Assembly: GCF_019974135.1 (NCBI RefSeq)
Contig: NZ_AP025017.1
Coordinates: forward strand, 2,356,001 to 2,420,000
Direction: 5' to 3'
From: Actinomyces capricornis
GTDB lineage: Bacteria; Actinomycetota; Actinomycetes; Actinomycetales; Actinomycetaceae
Length of the DNA: 64,000 nucleotides
The notes beneath the pieces were generated by a model. That model did not search any database and was not told the DNA's origin. It saw only the letters and a list, made by a program, of their open reading frames with translations. The position numbers and the translations under genes are program-made. Of this stretch, positions 7,945 through 17,249 are shown in pieces; the first letter of the stretch is position 1, and the number at the start of each line of letters is the position of its first letter.

Positions 7945-9425
7945 CCCAGCCCGACACCACCAGCCCCGTCCCGTCCCCCGCCACCAGCCCCCGCATCCTG
8001 GATGCCGCCCATCTGGAGCAGCGGCTCAACGGCATCCGCCGGGCCCTGGAGGCCTGCCCCACCGAGGTCCCCGCCTCCCTGTCGATCCCCGCCCATGAGA
8101 CCCTCGACGCCGTGGCCGAGCGCCTCGACCTGGGAGTGGACCACACCGTGGTGGCCCTGTTCGGGGGCACCGGCTCGGGCAAGTCCTCCCTGTTCAACGC
8201 CCTGACTGAGCTGGACTTCGCCGACGTCGGCGCCCGGCGCCCCACCACCTCCCGGGCGGCGGCCTGCACCTGGGGCGACGACGCCGGTGCCCTGCTGGAC
8301 TTCCTAGGGGTCTCCACCGAGCGGCGCATCCGCCGGGACTCGCTCCTGGACGCCTCGGATCAGGACGGGCTCTCCGGGCTGGTCCTGCTGGACGTGCCCG
8401 ACTACGACTCGGTGACCACCGAGCACTCCCTGCAGGTCGACCGCCTGGTGCCCCTGGCCGACATCCTCGTGTGGGTGGTCGACCCCCAGAAGTACGCCGA
8501 TGCGGCCCTCCACGAGGGCTACCTGCGGGGCCTGGGCGCGCGCGAGGAGGACATGCTCGTCCTGGTCAACCAGATCGACACCCTGCCCGAGAGCGGGCAC
8601 GAGGCCCTGCTGGCCGACGTGCACTCCCTCCTGGTCCAGGACGGGCTCAGCAGCGTCCAGGTCCTGCCGGTCTCGGCGGTGCGCGGGGACAACCTGGCGC
8701 AGGTGCGCACCCTGCTGCGCCAGCGGGTGGCCCGCGAGTCCAACGCCGCGCGCACCGCCTCGGCCGAGCTCGACGCCATCGCCCTGCGCCTGCGGCCCAC
8801 GGCCGCCGAGCACAGCGTGGACCTCGACCCGGCCGCCGCCCAGGAGACCACCACCGCCCTGCTGCGCGCCTCGGGAGCCCAGGCCGTGGAGGACTCGGTG
8901 CGCTCCAGCCTCGCGCGGGTCCTGCCCCGCGCCCTGGCCCGCCCCGAGCCCCCCGCGCGCAGCGCCGTGGTGGCCGCGCACGCCCAGTGGGTCAACCGCA
9001 CCTCCGAAGGGCTGCCGCGCCCCTGGGCCTCCAGCCTGGAGGAGGACGTCATGACCTCCGAGCGCCTGGCCGCCCAGACCGCCGAGGCCGTCAGCTCGGT
9101 GCCCCTGCCCCGTCACCGTGAGCCACTCATCGACCTGCTGTGGTGGGGAGGTGTCGGCCTGGTCCTGGCGGGCCTGGGCTGGCTCGTCGCCGTCCTGGCG
9201 GGTGTGGTGGGAGGCCTCATCGTGCCCCCGGTGCTCATCGCCCTAGGCGTGGTGGCCGCCGTGGTGGCCATGCTCCGACGCCGTGTGCGGGCCAACCGGG
9301 AGGCGGACCACTACGGCGAGCAGGTGCGCGGCCGCGTGGCCGCAGTGGTGGAGCGGGGGCTGTGCCTGCCTGCCTCCAAGGTCCTGGACAAGCACCGGCT
9401 CCTGCAGTCCGCGCTGAGCCGGTGA
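7941..9425 (+). CDS. YfjP/dynamin-like GTPase with C-terminal membrane hairpin
   Basis: 494 residues. P-loop FGGTGSGKSS at about 74-83, switch region RPTTSR, G3 DVPDYDS at about 150, G4 NQID at about 210: a complete GTPase domain. A helical middle is followed by two adjacent membrane spans (about 396-418 and 422-443) and a basic tail. So this partner is membrane-inserted while the upstream GTPase (6349) has no span. ATGA overlap with that gene. Many actinobacteria have such a tandem; the exact role here is not shown by sequence. Confidence 0.8.
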   Translation: MTQPDTTSPVPSPATSPRILDAAHLEQRLNGIRRALEACPTEVPASLSIPAHETLDAVAERLDLGVDHTVVALFGGTGSGKSSLFNALTELDFADVGARRPTTSRAAACTWGDDAGALLDFLGVSTERRIRRDSLLDASDQDGLSGLVLLDVPDYDSVTTEHSLQVDRLVPLADILVWVVDPQKYADAALHEGYLRGLGAREEDMLVLVNQIDTLPESGHEALLADVHSLLVQDGLSSVQVLPVSAVRGDNLAQVRTLLRQRVARESNAARTASAELDAIALRLRPTAAEHSVDLDPAAAQETTTALLRASGAQAVEDSVRSSLARVLPRALARPEPPARSAVVAAHAQWVNRTSEGLPRPWASSLEEDVMTSERLAAQTAEAVSSVPLPRHREPLIDLLWWGGVGLVLAGLGWLVAVLAGVVGGLIVPPVLIALGVVAAVVAMLRRRVRANREADHYGEQVRGRVAAVVERGLCLPASKVLDKHRLLQSALSR

Positions 9426-9438
9426 CGGCACCGCGCCG

Positions 9439-9492
9439 CTGAGCCTCGTGGCCCGCCGACTACCCGGGTAGTCGGCGGGCCACGAGGCTCAG
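9439..9492. terminator. 54-bp perfect palindrome, probable terminator
   Basis: Each 27-base half is the exact complement of the other with no unpaired centre (CTACCCGGGTAG at the middle). It follows the GTPase pair by 14 bases. As RNA it would fold to a very stable stem with a minimal loop, which fits a terminator; unusual for the lack of loop. Confidence 0.7.
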
Positions 9493-9649
9493 GCGCATGA
9501 TTCCGGGGGCAGCCGGGCACCACAGGTGCCCCGAATGCAGGCCTTGTCCACAGGGCCGGTGGCATCCCGTGCGCGCGACGGCGGTGGGCGCGCACGGTAG
9601 GGCGCAGGGGCCGGCACGGTGCCGGCCCACCCGACCAAGGAGCACCGCC

Positions 9650-10447
9650 ATGACACGTCAGCTCGACCTCACCGTCCAGGGGGTTGTCGGCACCCACCCC
9701 CTCCTGTCCCGCGTGGGCAGCAGGAACCGCCCCTACTGCCGCTTCCGGGTGGCCGTCACCCCCACCTACCGCACCGACCAGGGCTGGCACAACGGTGAGA
9801 CCATGTGGTTCACCGCCAAGGCCTGGGGGCAGCTCGCGGAGAACATCAGCCGCTCCATGCGCAAGGGCGACCCCGTCCTGCTCTCCGGGCGCCTGACCGA
9901 GGACACCTGGGACTCCGGCAGCGGGGAGCGCACCAGCAATGTCATCGTCCTGCAGTCCGCCGGCCACGACCTCACGCGCGGCGAGACCCGCTTCATGCGG
10001 ATCAAGCCGGCGCCGGCCACTGAGGACGGCCGCACCGAGGCCACCGGTCAGGCCGCGGCCGCGCAGGCGGTCGGGCCGGACCACGACGCCGCCGGCTCGG
10101 CCCCAGCCGAGGCCGGCGCCGTGAGCGCCACCGGCACCGCGGCAAGCGCCGGCTCGGCGGGATCACCGGCCACGCCCGACGCGGCCCCCTGGGCCCCGGA
10201 GCCCGACTGGCGGGCCGACGCCCAGGGCGCAGAGCCGCACCGCGCCGAGACGGTCGGTGCTGAGGCCGGCAGCGCTACCGGCAGTGCTGAGGCCGACAGT
10301 GCCGAGCAGGCCGGTGCCGAGGTGGACCCGGACCCTCGCGGTCAGGGCCCTGGGAGTCCTGTGGCGCTGGTGACCGTCCCCCAGCCGGGCTACCACCGGT
10401 CGGCCGACTACGTGGTGGTCGACGAGCTGCCCGAGCCCGCCTTCTGA
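9650..10447 (+). CDS. Single-stranded DNA-binding protein (SSB-like)
   Basis: 265 residues from ATG 9650, with AAGGAG nine bases upstream. Residues 1-112 form an OB-fold SSB domain ([55 protein letters not shown]). The rest is a long Ala/Glu/Gly-rich disordered linker. The tail ends DELPEPAF, only loosely like the acidic DDDIPF tip that recruits partner proteins. It is not beside rpsF/rpsR where the main SSB gene usually lies, so this is likely a second SSB. It stands alone downstream of the GTPase terminator. Confidence 0.85.
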   Translation: MTRQLDLTVQGVVGTHPLLSRVGSRNRPYCRFRVAVTPTYRTDQGWHNGETMWFTAKAWGQLAENISRSMRKGDPVLLSGRLTEDTWDSGSGERTSNVIVLQSAGHDLTRGETRFMRIKPAPATEDGRTEATGQAAAAQAVGPDHDAAGSAPAEAGAVSATGTAASAGSAGSPATPDAAPWAPEPDWRADAQGAEPHRAETVGAEAGSATGSAEADSAEQAGAEVDPDPRGQGPGSPVALVTVPQPGYHRSADYVVVDELPEPAF

Positions 10448-10565
10448 GCGGTCCGCGCTCGCGGGACCCAGTCTCAGCAGGGGTGAGGGGATCGGATGCG
10501 CCGTCCTGGCCCTACCGACGGCGTTGGCCTCAGCACTCGTGGCGGTCCCGGTGCCCGCGAAGGAG

Positions 10566-11099
10566 TCAGTGCTCGTGGAGGAGGTGGTCGAGGTCGGCCG
10601 GGTGGGGGACCCGGAGCACCTCGATGAGCATCCTCGTAGTGTGCTCGGCCGCGCTGGCGCCGTCGGGCAGGAGCCTGCTCATCGCCTCCCCGCTCTGCCA
10701 GCCGCCCTGCCAGCCCAGGTCCTCCAGCGCCCGGCACTGGCTGCGGCCCAGCAGCGCCCGGCCCCGGGCGTCCCAGGTGGGGGCCGCCAGCTGGACGCCG
10801 TCGCCGCGCCCCACCAGCACCACGCCCGGGGGCTCGGGGGAGACCCCGGCCGGCCCATGGCCGCGACGACGCAGCAGGCCACGGCCTCGGGGCAGATCCT
10901 CCGGGTCGGCCACCACGGCGGGCGCGGTCAGCAGCACCGTGGCGCCACTGGTGGCCCCCGGGGTGGAGCGGGGGCGACAGGCCTCCTCCAGGAAGTCTCC
11001 CAGGGAGGGGGTGAAGCGGGCCCAGGAGCCCAGGTCCACGCGGGAGGCGAAGGAATCGGCGCCATGGGGCTGGTGGGGAGCGATCGGCGGCTGACTCAT
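10566..11099 (-). CDS. TY-Chap-like (T3SS chaperone-like fold) hypothetical protein
   Basis: 177 residues starting at the ATG on 11097-11099. The sequence has [16 protein letters not shown] near the start, a central strand [27 protein letters not shown], and a final helix [24 protein letters not shown]. This order resembles actinobacterial TY-Chap / SseB-like proteins of unknown role. A much longer open frame continues upstream on this strand but it is antisense to ftsEX and not credible. Divergent from ftsE with about 230 bases between. Function unknown. Confidence 0.5.
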   Translation of the reverse strand: MSQPPIAPHQPHGADSFASRVDLGSWARFTPSLGDFLEEACRPRSTPGATSGATVLLTAPAVVADPEDLPRGRGLLRRRGHGPAGVSPEPPGVVLVGRGDGVQLAAPTWDARGRALLGRSQCRALEDLGWQGGWQSGEAMSRLLPDGASAAEHTTRMLIEVLRVPHPADLDHLLHEH

Positions 11100-11330
11100 G
11101 GCCCTCACAGTAGTCCCGGACCAGACGGCCGCCGGCCGCTCGCCGCACCCGGCCCTGGTCGGGGCACGGGAAGGTTGCAGTGCGCCGATCGGCGTACCCC
11201 ACAGCCCCGCAGGGCGTGTCACAACCACGGAATCGGCGGCACGCCGCATACCGTGAGCAGGAGCCCGGGTGCCGCGCCCGGGAACTTCCCGGGACCTGCC
11301 CGGGAGCGCAGTCAGGGGAGCAGCCAGCCG

Positions 11331-12020
11331 ATGATCCGCTTCGATCACGTCTCCAAGGTCTACAAGCGAGGGGCGCGTCCTGCGCTCGATGAGGTCGACA
11401 TCACCGTCGAGCGCGACGAGTTCGTCTTCCTCGTGGGCGCCTCGGGATCGGGCAAGTCCACCTTCCTGCGCCTGGCGCTGCGCGAGGAGCGCCCCACCTC
11501 TGGCAAGGTCCACGTCCTGGGCCGCGACCTGTCCCAGGTCTCCTCCTGGAAGGTCCCCCAGCTGCGCCGCGAGATGGGCTTCGTCTTCCAGGACTTCCGG
11601 CTGCTGGAGAGCAAGAGCGTCCTGGAGAACGTCGCCCTGGCCTCCCAGGTCATCGGCAAGCCCCGCCACTACATTCTGTCCGCCGTGCCCGAGGCCCTGG
11701 ACCTCGTGGGCCTGGCGGGCAAGGAGAAGCGCCTGCCCCACGAGCTCTCCGGCGGGGAGCAGCAGCGCGTGGCCATCGCCCGCGCCATGGTCAACCGGCC
11801 CAAGCTCCTCATGGCCGACGAGCCCACCGGGAACCTCGACCCCTCCACCTCGGTGGGGATTATGCGGCTGCTGGACCGCATCAACCGCCAGGGCACCACC
11901 GTGGTCATGGCCACCCACGACGATGAGATCGTCGACCAGATGCGCAAGCGCGTCATCGAGCTCAAGGCCGGCAAGGTCGTGCGCGACCAGGACCGCGGCG
12001 TCTACGGCTCGGACCGCTGA
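11331..12020 (+). CDS. Cell division ATP-binding protein FtsE
   Basis: 229 residues, the normal length. Walker [10 protein letters not shown] (about 36-44), Q-loop FVFQDF, signature LSGGEQQR (about 138-145), Walker [10 protein letters not shown] (about 157-165), switch THDD. FtsE is the cytoplasmic ATPase of FtsEX, which gates periplasmic/outer cell-wall hydrolases at the septum. It sits 12 bases before ftsX, with an M23 hydrolase activator directly after, so the complete signalling set is in one operon. The start chosen is the ATG that gives [11 protein letters not shown], the family's usual N-terminus. Confidence 0.97.
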   Translation: MIRFDHVSKVYKRGARPALDEVDITVERDEFVFLVGASGSGKSTFLRLALREERPTSGKVHVLGRDLSQVSSWKVPQLRREMGFVFQDFRLLESKSVLENVALASQVIGKPRHYILSAVPEALDLVGLAGKEKRLPHELSGGEQQRVAIARAMVNRPKLLMADEPTGNLDPSTSVGIMRLLDRINRQGTTVVMATHDDEIVDQMRKRVIELKAGKVVRDQDRGVYGSDR

Positions 12021-12032
12021 AGGAGAAAGCAC

Positions 12033-12947
12033 ATGCGACTTCGTTTCATCCTCTCCGAGACCCTCAAGGGCCTGACCCGCAACGTCGCCATGACGGTCTC
12101 GGTCATCCTGGTCGCCTTCGTCTCCCTGCTGTTCGTGGGCGCCTCGGGCCTGCTCCAGGCCCAGATCGCAGCAATGAAGGGGGAGTGGTACGACGAGGTC
12201 GAGGTCTCGGTCTACATGTGCCCGCAGGCCTCGGCCTACCCCACCTGCGCCGAGGGCGAGGCCACCCAGGAGCAGATCGACGCCGTGGAGCGCACGGTCA
12301 ACCAGTCCCTGGCCTCCTTCGTGGAGTCCTACCACATCGAGTCCAAGGCGGAGGCCTACAAGAACTTCATGGCCTCCTACGGCAACTCCGCGGTGGGCCG
12401 CAACGCCACTGAGGAGATGATGCCGGTCTCCTTCCGCATCAAGCTCGTCGACCCCGAGAACTACCAGGTGGTGGCCGAGCAGTTCGGCGGCCACGCGGGC
12501 GTTGAGCGCGTGGTCGACCAGGGGTCGACCCTCGAGCCCCTCTTCCTGGTGATGAACCGGGCCTCCTGGATCACCGGGGGGCTGGCCGCCATCATGGGTG
12601 TGGCCGCGGTCCTGCTCATCTCCACCACTATCCGCCTGTCGGCCATGTCCCGCTCCCGGGAGACCGGCATCATGCGCCTGGTGGGCGCCTCCAACCTCTT
12701 CATCCAGCTGCCCTTCATCCTCGAGGGCGTCATCGCCGCCCTCATCGGCGCGCTGCTGGCGGTGGGGACCCTGTGGGCCGGGGTCCACTACGTGGTCCAG
12801 ACCTGGCTGGCGGGCTCGATCAGCTTCACCAGCGCCTTCATCGACACCACCGCCGTGGCCTACCTGGCCCCCTGGCTCATCCTGGCGGCCATTGTCCTGG
12901 CGGCGCTGTCCTCCGCCTTCTCGCTGTCGAAGTACACAAAGGTCTGA
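12033..12947 (+). CDS. Cell division protein FtsX (permease-like)
   Basis: 304 residues with AAGGAGA eight bases before the ATG. One membrane span near the N-terminus (about 22-44), a large extracellular loop (about 50-175) and three spans towards the C-terminus, the FtsX topology. The loop carries a Cys pair (MCPQASAYPTCAEGEA) also seen in other actinobacterial FtsX. It transmits FtsE ATP hydrolysis to the extracellular hydrolase. Adjacent to ftsE and the M23 gene. Confidence 0.96.
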   Translation: MRLRFILSETLKGLTRNVAMTVSVILVAFVSLLFVGASGLLQAQIAAMKGEWYDEVEVSVYMCPQASAYPTCAEGEATQEQIDAVERTVNQSLASFVESYHIESKAEAYKNFMASYGNSAVGRNATEEMMPVSFRIKLVDPENYQVVAEQFGGHAGVERVVDQGSTLEPLFLVMNRASWITGGLAAIMGVAAVLLISTTIRLSAMSRSRETGIMRLVGASNLFIQLPFILEGVIAALIGALLAVGTLWAGVHYVVQTWLAGSISFTSAFIDTTAVAYLAPWLILAAIVLAALSSAFSLSKYTKV

Positions 12948-12953
12948 TTCGTC

Positions 12954-14240
12954 ATGGTCCCTCGTCCTGCCCTCCGCTCGCCCCGGCGCCTGGCCGTCGT
13001 CGTCCTGGCCGCCATCAGCCTCGTCCTCATGCCCATGGGCCTGGCCGTGGCCGATGAGCGCTCCGACGCCGTGGAGGACCAGCAGGACGCCCAGCGCCGC
13101 CAGCAGGAGCTCGTCGCCTCCCTGGAGGGGGTCAGCGCCGAGCTCGGCCAGGCCTACATCGACCTGCAGAACGCCCAGAGCAACCTGACCACTGCTGAGG
13201 CGGATCTGTCCGCGGCGCAGACCACCCTGGCCGAGAAGGAGCGCGAGCAGGAGATCGCCTCCGAGCGGCTGGACACCGCCACGGAGAACCTCAGCACCAT
13301 CCAGCAGGAGGCCGCCGCCTCCGAGAGCACCGCCAGCACCAATACCGAGTCGGTGGCCGAGATCGTCGTGGCCACCTACCAGGGAGACAACACGGTGAGC
13401 TCGTGGACCTATGTGCTGGCCTCCCAGGACGTCACCGAGCTCAACCAGCGGGCCTCGGCCATGGAGATCGGCTCGGGCGTCCAGGAGGCGGTCCTGGCCC
13501 AGGCCGAGGCCGAGCGGGCCAGGAACGCCAACCGTGAGGCCCGCCAGAACGCCGCCACCCAGCGCGTGTCCACCCTCAAGGACGAGGCCGATGCCGCCGA
13601 GAAGGCCGCCCAGCAGGCCAAGGACACCGCCCAGACCAAGCGCGACGAGGTGGCCCAGGCCGCCGCCACCGCCCAGTCGGCCACCACCACCCTGGAGGAG
13701 CGCAAGGCCGACCTGGAGGCCCAGCAGGCCCAGGCCGCCGCCGATGAGGAGGCCGCAGCGGCCACCATCGCCAAGATCGACGAGGCCAACCGCGGCACCT
13801 CCGCCCCAGCGCCCGCCGCCGCCTCCGACCTGGGCGGGGGCTCCATCGGCCACCCCATCGCCGGGCCCTTGACCGTCGCCTCGCCCTTCGGCTACCGCAT
13901 CCACCCCATCACCGGGGAGAGCAGGCTGCACGCGGGGGTGGACCTGGTGGCCTCCACCGGCACCCCCCAGTACGCGGGCGTCAACGGCACCGTCACCAAC
14001 TTCTCCAACTCCTCGTGCGGCAACGGGGTGTTCGTCAACGGCGGCATCATCGACGGCCAGTCCGTCATCCTGGCCTACTGCCACCTCTCGCAGCACTCCG
14101 TTCCCGACGGCGCCACGGTCTCGCGCGGCGACACCATCGGCCTGACGGGCATGACCGGCGGGGCCACCGGTCCCCATGTCCACTTCGAGGTCATCGTCAA
14201 CGGCTCGGAGATCGACCCCATGTCCCTGTCCGGCTTCTGA
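12954..14240 (+). CDS. M23-family murein hydrolase (activator), FtsEX partner
   Basis: 428 residues. Signal peptide at about 1-32 (basic start, hydrophobic core, cut near AVADE). Then a long coiled coil (about 33-285, many Ala/Glu/Gln heptads), then an M23 endopeptidase domain (about 295-425). The zinc and catalytic residues appear intact: HAGVD, YCHLS and GPHVHFE. The coiled-coil plus M23 layout and the position six bases after ftsX match EnvC/RipC-like proteins controlled by FtsEX. With complete metal ligands it could cut peptidoglycan itself rather than only activate an amidase. Confidence 0.92.
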   Translation: MVPRPALRSPRRLAVVVLAAISLVLMPMGLAVADERSDAVEDQQDAQRRQQELVASLEGVSAELGQAYIDLQNAQSNLTTAEADLSAAQTTLAEKEREQEIASERLDTATENLSTIQQEAAASESTASTNTESVAEIVVATYQGDNTVSSWTYVLASQDVTELNQRASAMEIGSGVQEAVLAQAEAERARNANREARQNAATQRVSTLKDEADAAEKAAQQAKDTAQTKRDEVAQAAATAQSATTTLEERKADLEAQQAQAAADEEAAAATIAKIDEANRGTSAPAPAAASDLGGGSIGHPIAGPLTVASPFGYRIHPITGESRLHAGVDLVASTGTPQYAGVNGTVTNFSNSSCGNGVFVNGGIIDGQSVILAYCHLSQHSVPDGATVSRGDTIGLTGMTGGATGPHVHFEVIVNGSEIDPMSLSGF

Positions 14241-14354
14241 TCGGGGCTGTCAGGCTTCTGGGGGCGCCGGCGGCGGCGTAGACTCCTGTGCTCGGTGCGC
14301 AGCCGCGCCCGGGTGCACGCGCCCGATGACGAGAGCCTGGGGAAGGAGACGACG

Positions 14355-14894
14355 ATGAGCCCCACCGCCGCGAGGTCCAAGCGGCCCGCCAAGCCCACGC
14401 CCGGGCAGAGGGCCAAGGCCGCCTCCGATGCGCGCAAGACGATCGCCCGCAATAAGAAGGCCACCCATGACTACGCCATCGAGGACCGCTACGAGGCGGG
14501 CATGGTCCTCACCGGCACCGAGGTCAAGGCCCTGCGCATGGGCCGGGCCTCCCTGACCGAGGCCTGGGTGGAGATCGACCGCCACGGGGAGGCCTGGCTT
14601 CAGGGCGCTCACATCCCCGAGTACCTCCAGGGGACCTGGAACAACCACACCCCCCGGCGCAAGCGCAAGCTCCTGCTGCACCGCAGCGAGCTCGAGCGCC
14701 TGGCCATGCGCGTCCAGGCCAAGGGCTACACCGTGGTGCCCCTGGAGCTGTACTTCATCCGGGGCCGGGTCAAGATCGAGATCGCCCTGGCCCGGGGCAA
14801 GCAGGACTGGGACAAGCGCCAGGCCCTGCGCGAGGCCCAGGACAAGCGCGAGGCCGCCCGCGCCATCGCCGCGGCCAACCGCCGGCAGGGCTGA
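14355..14894 (+). CDS. SsrA-binding protein SmpB
   Basis: 179 residues, slightly longer than the usual 155-160 because of a basic N-terminal extension ([20 protein letters not shown]). Core motifs are present: [52 protein letters not shown], and the basic tail [21 protein letters not shown]. It binds tmRNA and brings it to stalled ribosomes. The tmRNA gene follows 179 bases downstream on the same strand, the standard pairing. AAGGAGACG precedes the ATG. Confidence 0.97.
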   Translation: MSPTAARSKRPAKPTPGQRAKAASDARKTIARNKKATHDYAIEDRYEAGMVLTGTEVKALRMGRASLTEAWVEIDRHGEAWLQGAHIPEYLQGTWNNHTPRRKRKLLLHRSELERLAMRVQAKGYTVVPLELYFIRGRVKIEIALARGKQDWDKRQALREAQDKREAARAIAAANRRQG

Positions 14895-15073
14895 GACCCG
14901 CGGGCGGGGCCGGCCCTGCTGACAGGGTGCCGGGCCCGCGATCATCAGCGAGGCCCCTGGCCAGTCCGGCCGGCTTCTGCTACTGTTTCTTGCTGCTACA
15001 GGCCTGTGGCCCCCGATCCGCCCCCATGGCGGTTCGGAAGGTGCGGGTGTGCAGCACGGAGGGGAACTCCATA

Positions 15074-15444
15074 GGGGATGATCGGTTTCGACGACGGTCG
15101 TGGGTTCAGGGGAAGCGGGTCGAGGATGCACAGTCATCTCGTCAACGCTCTGTGCGAACCAATAGGTGCCGATAACACTCGCACCGACTTCGCCCTCGCC
15201 GCCTGAGCGAGCCTCGAAGTCCGTCAGCCCGGGGAGCGCTTCCGCCCCGGTCCCTGGCGTCATCTAGGAAGCCACTGCTGAGGAGCCGTGTCGGTAGGCT
15301 CCTCGGGACTCCTTATCGACTGAGCCCGTCGGCGCCCTTGCTCGTGTGAGGCGCCGGGGCTGAGAAAATCACTAGCGAGCTGCACCCGGAGAAGTCCTGT
15401 TGCATGCCCGTCGGACGGGGGTTCGATTCCCCCCATCTCCACCA
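15074..15444 (+). ncRNA. tmRNA (SsrA)
   Basis: The 5' end GGGGATGATCGGTTTCGAC and 3' end ...CATCTCCACCA pair as a tRNA-like acceptor (7 bp with one G-T), CCA is encoded, and the T arm reads GGGGGTTCGATTCCCCC. The internal reading frame at 15168-15206 encodes the tag ADNTRTDFALAA followed by TGA, ending in the LAA-type degron. At 371 bases it has the expected length. A strong hairpin follows directly (15446-15476). Confidence 0.97.
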
Positions 15445-15445
15445 T

Positions 15446-15476
15446 CGGCCCCCGGGCGCAGTGCGCGCGGGGGCCG
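15446..15476. terminator. Terminator of tmRNA
   Basis: A 9-bp GC-rich stem (CGGCCCCCG with its complement) and 13-base loop starting two bases after the tmRNA CCA end. Confidence 0.7.
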
Positions 15477-15703
15477 CTTGCGCTCCGGCGCCCACCCGCC
15501 GCACCGCCCTCATCGCTGCTGCGGGCAAGGGGGGCCGCGCGGCGCCGTCGGCGGGCGTTTTCGGCTCCCAGCAGGGCATGATCGCGATAACGGTGTGTCT
15601 TGTGCGAATCCACGGCTACACTTCCCGCCGTGGGCGACAGCCAGTTGCCACCTCCCCGTCCGACCGGAACCGGTCGCGGTCCATACGGCAAAGGAGCCCC
15701 GAG

Positions 15704-17209
15704 ATGCAGTCTCTCCACCCACTCGACTTCGTGGTCATCGTGGCCTACTTCCTGGCGATGATCGGGATCGGATTGTGGTCGATGCGCCGCACCAAGAGTC
15801 GCGAGGACTACCTGGTCGCAGGCCGCCGTCTCGGCTTCCCGGTGTTCTTCGGCTGCATCGCAGCACTGGCCGTGGGCGGCGCGGTGACCGTGGGCGGCAC
15901 GGGCAAGGGCTACGAGGACGGTGTGGCCGGCATCCTGGTGGGCGGCTCCCTGGGCATGGGGCTCATCGCCCTGGGCATGCTCATCTCCTCCAAGCTCAAC
16001 CGGCTGCGCGCCCTGAGCATCAACGAGGTGGTCGAGCGCAACTACGGCCCGTCGGCGCGCGTCTTCGGAGCCGTGCTGACCATCGTCTACACCATCTCCC
16101 TGACCGTCGTGCAGGTGGTCTCCATGGGGGCCATCGCCGCAGGCCTGTTCGGGATCCCGGAGACCGTGGCCATGGCGATCTCCGGACTCGTCGTCGTCTT
16201 CTACACCTTCCTGGGCGGCATGTGGTCGGTGACCATGACCGATATCGTCCAGTTCGTCATCAAGACGCTGGGCGTGATGATCCTGGCCCCGATGTTCGTC
16301 CTGGCCAGCCCGAGGATCGGGGGCCTGTCCGGCTTCCTGGACAAGGTGCCCGAGACCCACTGGGACCTGGGCGCCTACGGATGGTCCGGCACCCTGTACT
16401 GGATCCTCCTCTACGTCCCGGGCCTGGTCATCGGCCAGGACATCTGGCAGCGCGTCTTCACCGCCCGCAACGAGCGCATCGCGCGTACCGGGACCATCCT
16501 GGCCGGCGTCTACTCGATCCTCTACGCGCTGTGCGCCGTGCTGCTCGGCATGGCCGTCCTGGCCGCGGGCATCCAGGTCGACAACTCCGCCCTGGCCTTC
16601 GAGGCCGGCGTCAGCGCCTTCCTGCCCGCCGGCGTGGCGGGACTGCTCCTGGCCGCAGCCCTGGCCGCCTGCATGTCGGTGGCCTCCGGGACGATCCTGG
16701 CCTGCTCGACGGTGGTCTACAACGATCTGTACCTGCGCTTCGTGCGCGGTCAGAAGTCCTCCGAATCGGCCTCGCAGACGGGAGGCCCTGACGCCCATGG
16801 GCAGGCGACCACCAGCCGCGATGTGTGGATCAACCGTGCCATCGCCCTGTCCATCGGCCTGCTGACGGTGCTGCTGGCCGTCGTCATCTCCGACATCTTC
16901 AAGGCCCTGGACCTGGCCTACGGGTTCCTCTCGGGCTGCGTGTTCATCCCGGTCTTCTTCTCCTTCGTGCTGCGGCGCATCTCCCCGCGCGCCGGCCTGG
17001 TCTCCCTGGCCCTGAGCGCGCTGACCGTGGCCGGGACGATGGTCTACGGCGAGAGCGGCGGGGGAGCGGACTTCGCCATCGGCGGCAACTGGCCGATCAC
17101 CTTCGGCATCATCGTCGGCCTGGTGTCCTACCTGACGGTGACCGCGCTGGACAAGAACCGGATCACGCCCAATATCGACATCGGCGAGGACGCGCCCGCC
17201 ACGGCCTGA
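15704..17209 (+). CDS. Sodium:solute symporter (SSS family)
   Basis: 501 residues, about 12-13 membrane spans, the normal size. The start ATG has AAAGGAG about 8 bases before it. Family features: N-terminal DFVVIVAYFLAMIGIGLWSMRR, SREDYLVAGRRLGFP, the conserved GGTGKGYEDGVAGI stretch, and the helix-8 region ASGTILACSTVVYNDLYLRF. It moves an organic solute with sodium; the substrate cannot be told (proline, pantothenate, polyamine or similar are possible). The aminotransferase gene follows 40 bases downstream, so an amino acid or amine substrate is a reasonable guess. Confidence 0.87.
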   Translation: MQSLHPLDFVVIVAYFLAMIGIGLWSMRRTKSREDYLVAGRRLGFPVFFGCIAALAVGGAVTVGGTGKGYEDGVAGILVGGSLGMGLIALGMLISSKLNRLRALSINEVVERNYGPSARVFGAVLTIVYTISLTVVQVVSMGAIAAGLFGIPETVAMAISGLVVVFYTFLGGMWSVTMTDIVQFVIKTLGVMILAPMFVLASPRIGGLSGFLDKVPETHWDLGAYGWSGTLYWILLYVPGLVIGQDIWQRVFTARNERIARTGTILAGVYSILYALCAVLLGMAVLAAGIQVDNSALAFEAGVSAFLPAGVAGLLLAAALAACMSVASGTILACSTVVYNDLYLRFVRGQKSSESASQTGGPDAHGQATTSRDVWINRAIALSIGLLTVLLAVVISDIFKALDLAYGFLSGCVFIPVFFSFVLRRISPRAGLVSLALSALTVAGTMVYGESGGGADFAIGGNWPITFGIIVGLVSYLTVTALDKNRITPNIDIGEDAPATA

Positions 17210-17249
17210 GCGGGGCGATCCATCGAGGGCCGCAGGAAGGAAGCGCACC

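Noticed and set aside
10566..14183. A 1205-codon open frame on the minus strand
   Set aside because: Except for the last 177 codons (10566-11099) it is antisense to ftsE, ftsX and the M23 gene and is Gly/Ala/Asp/His-rich, the usual mirror of a high-GC coding strand.
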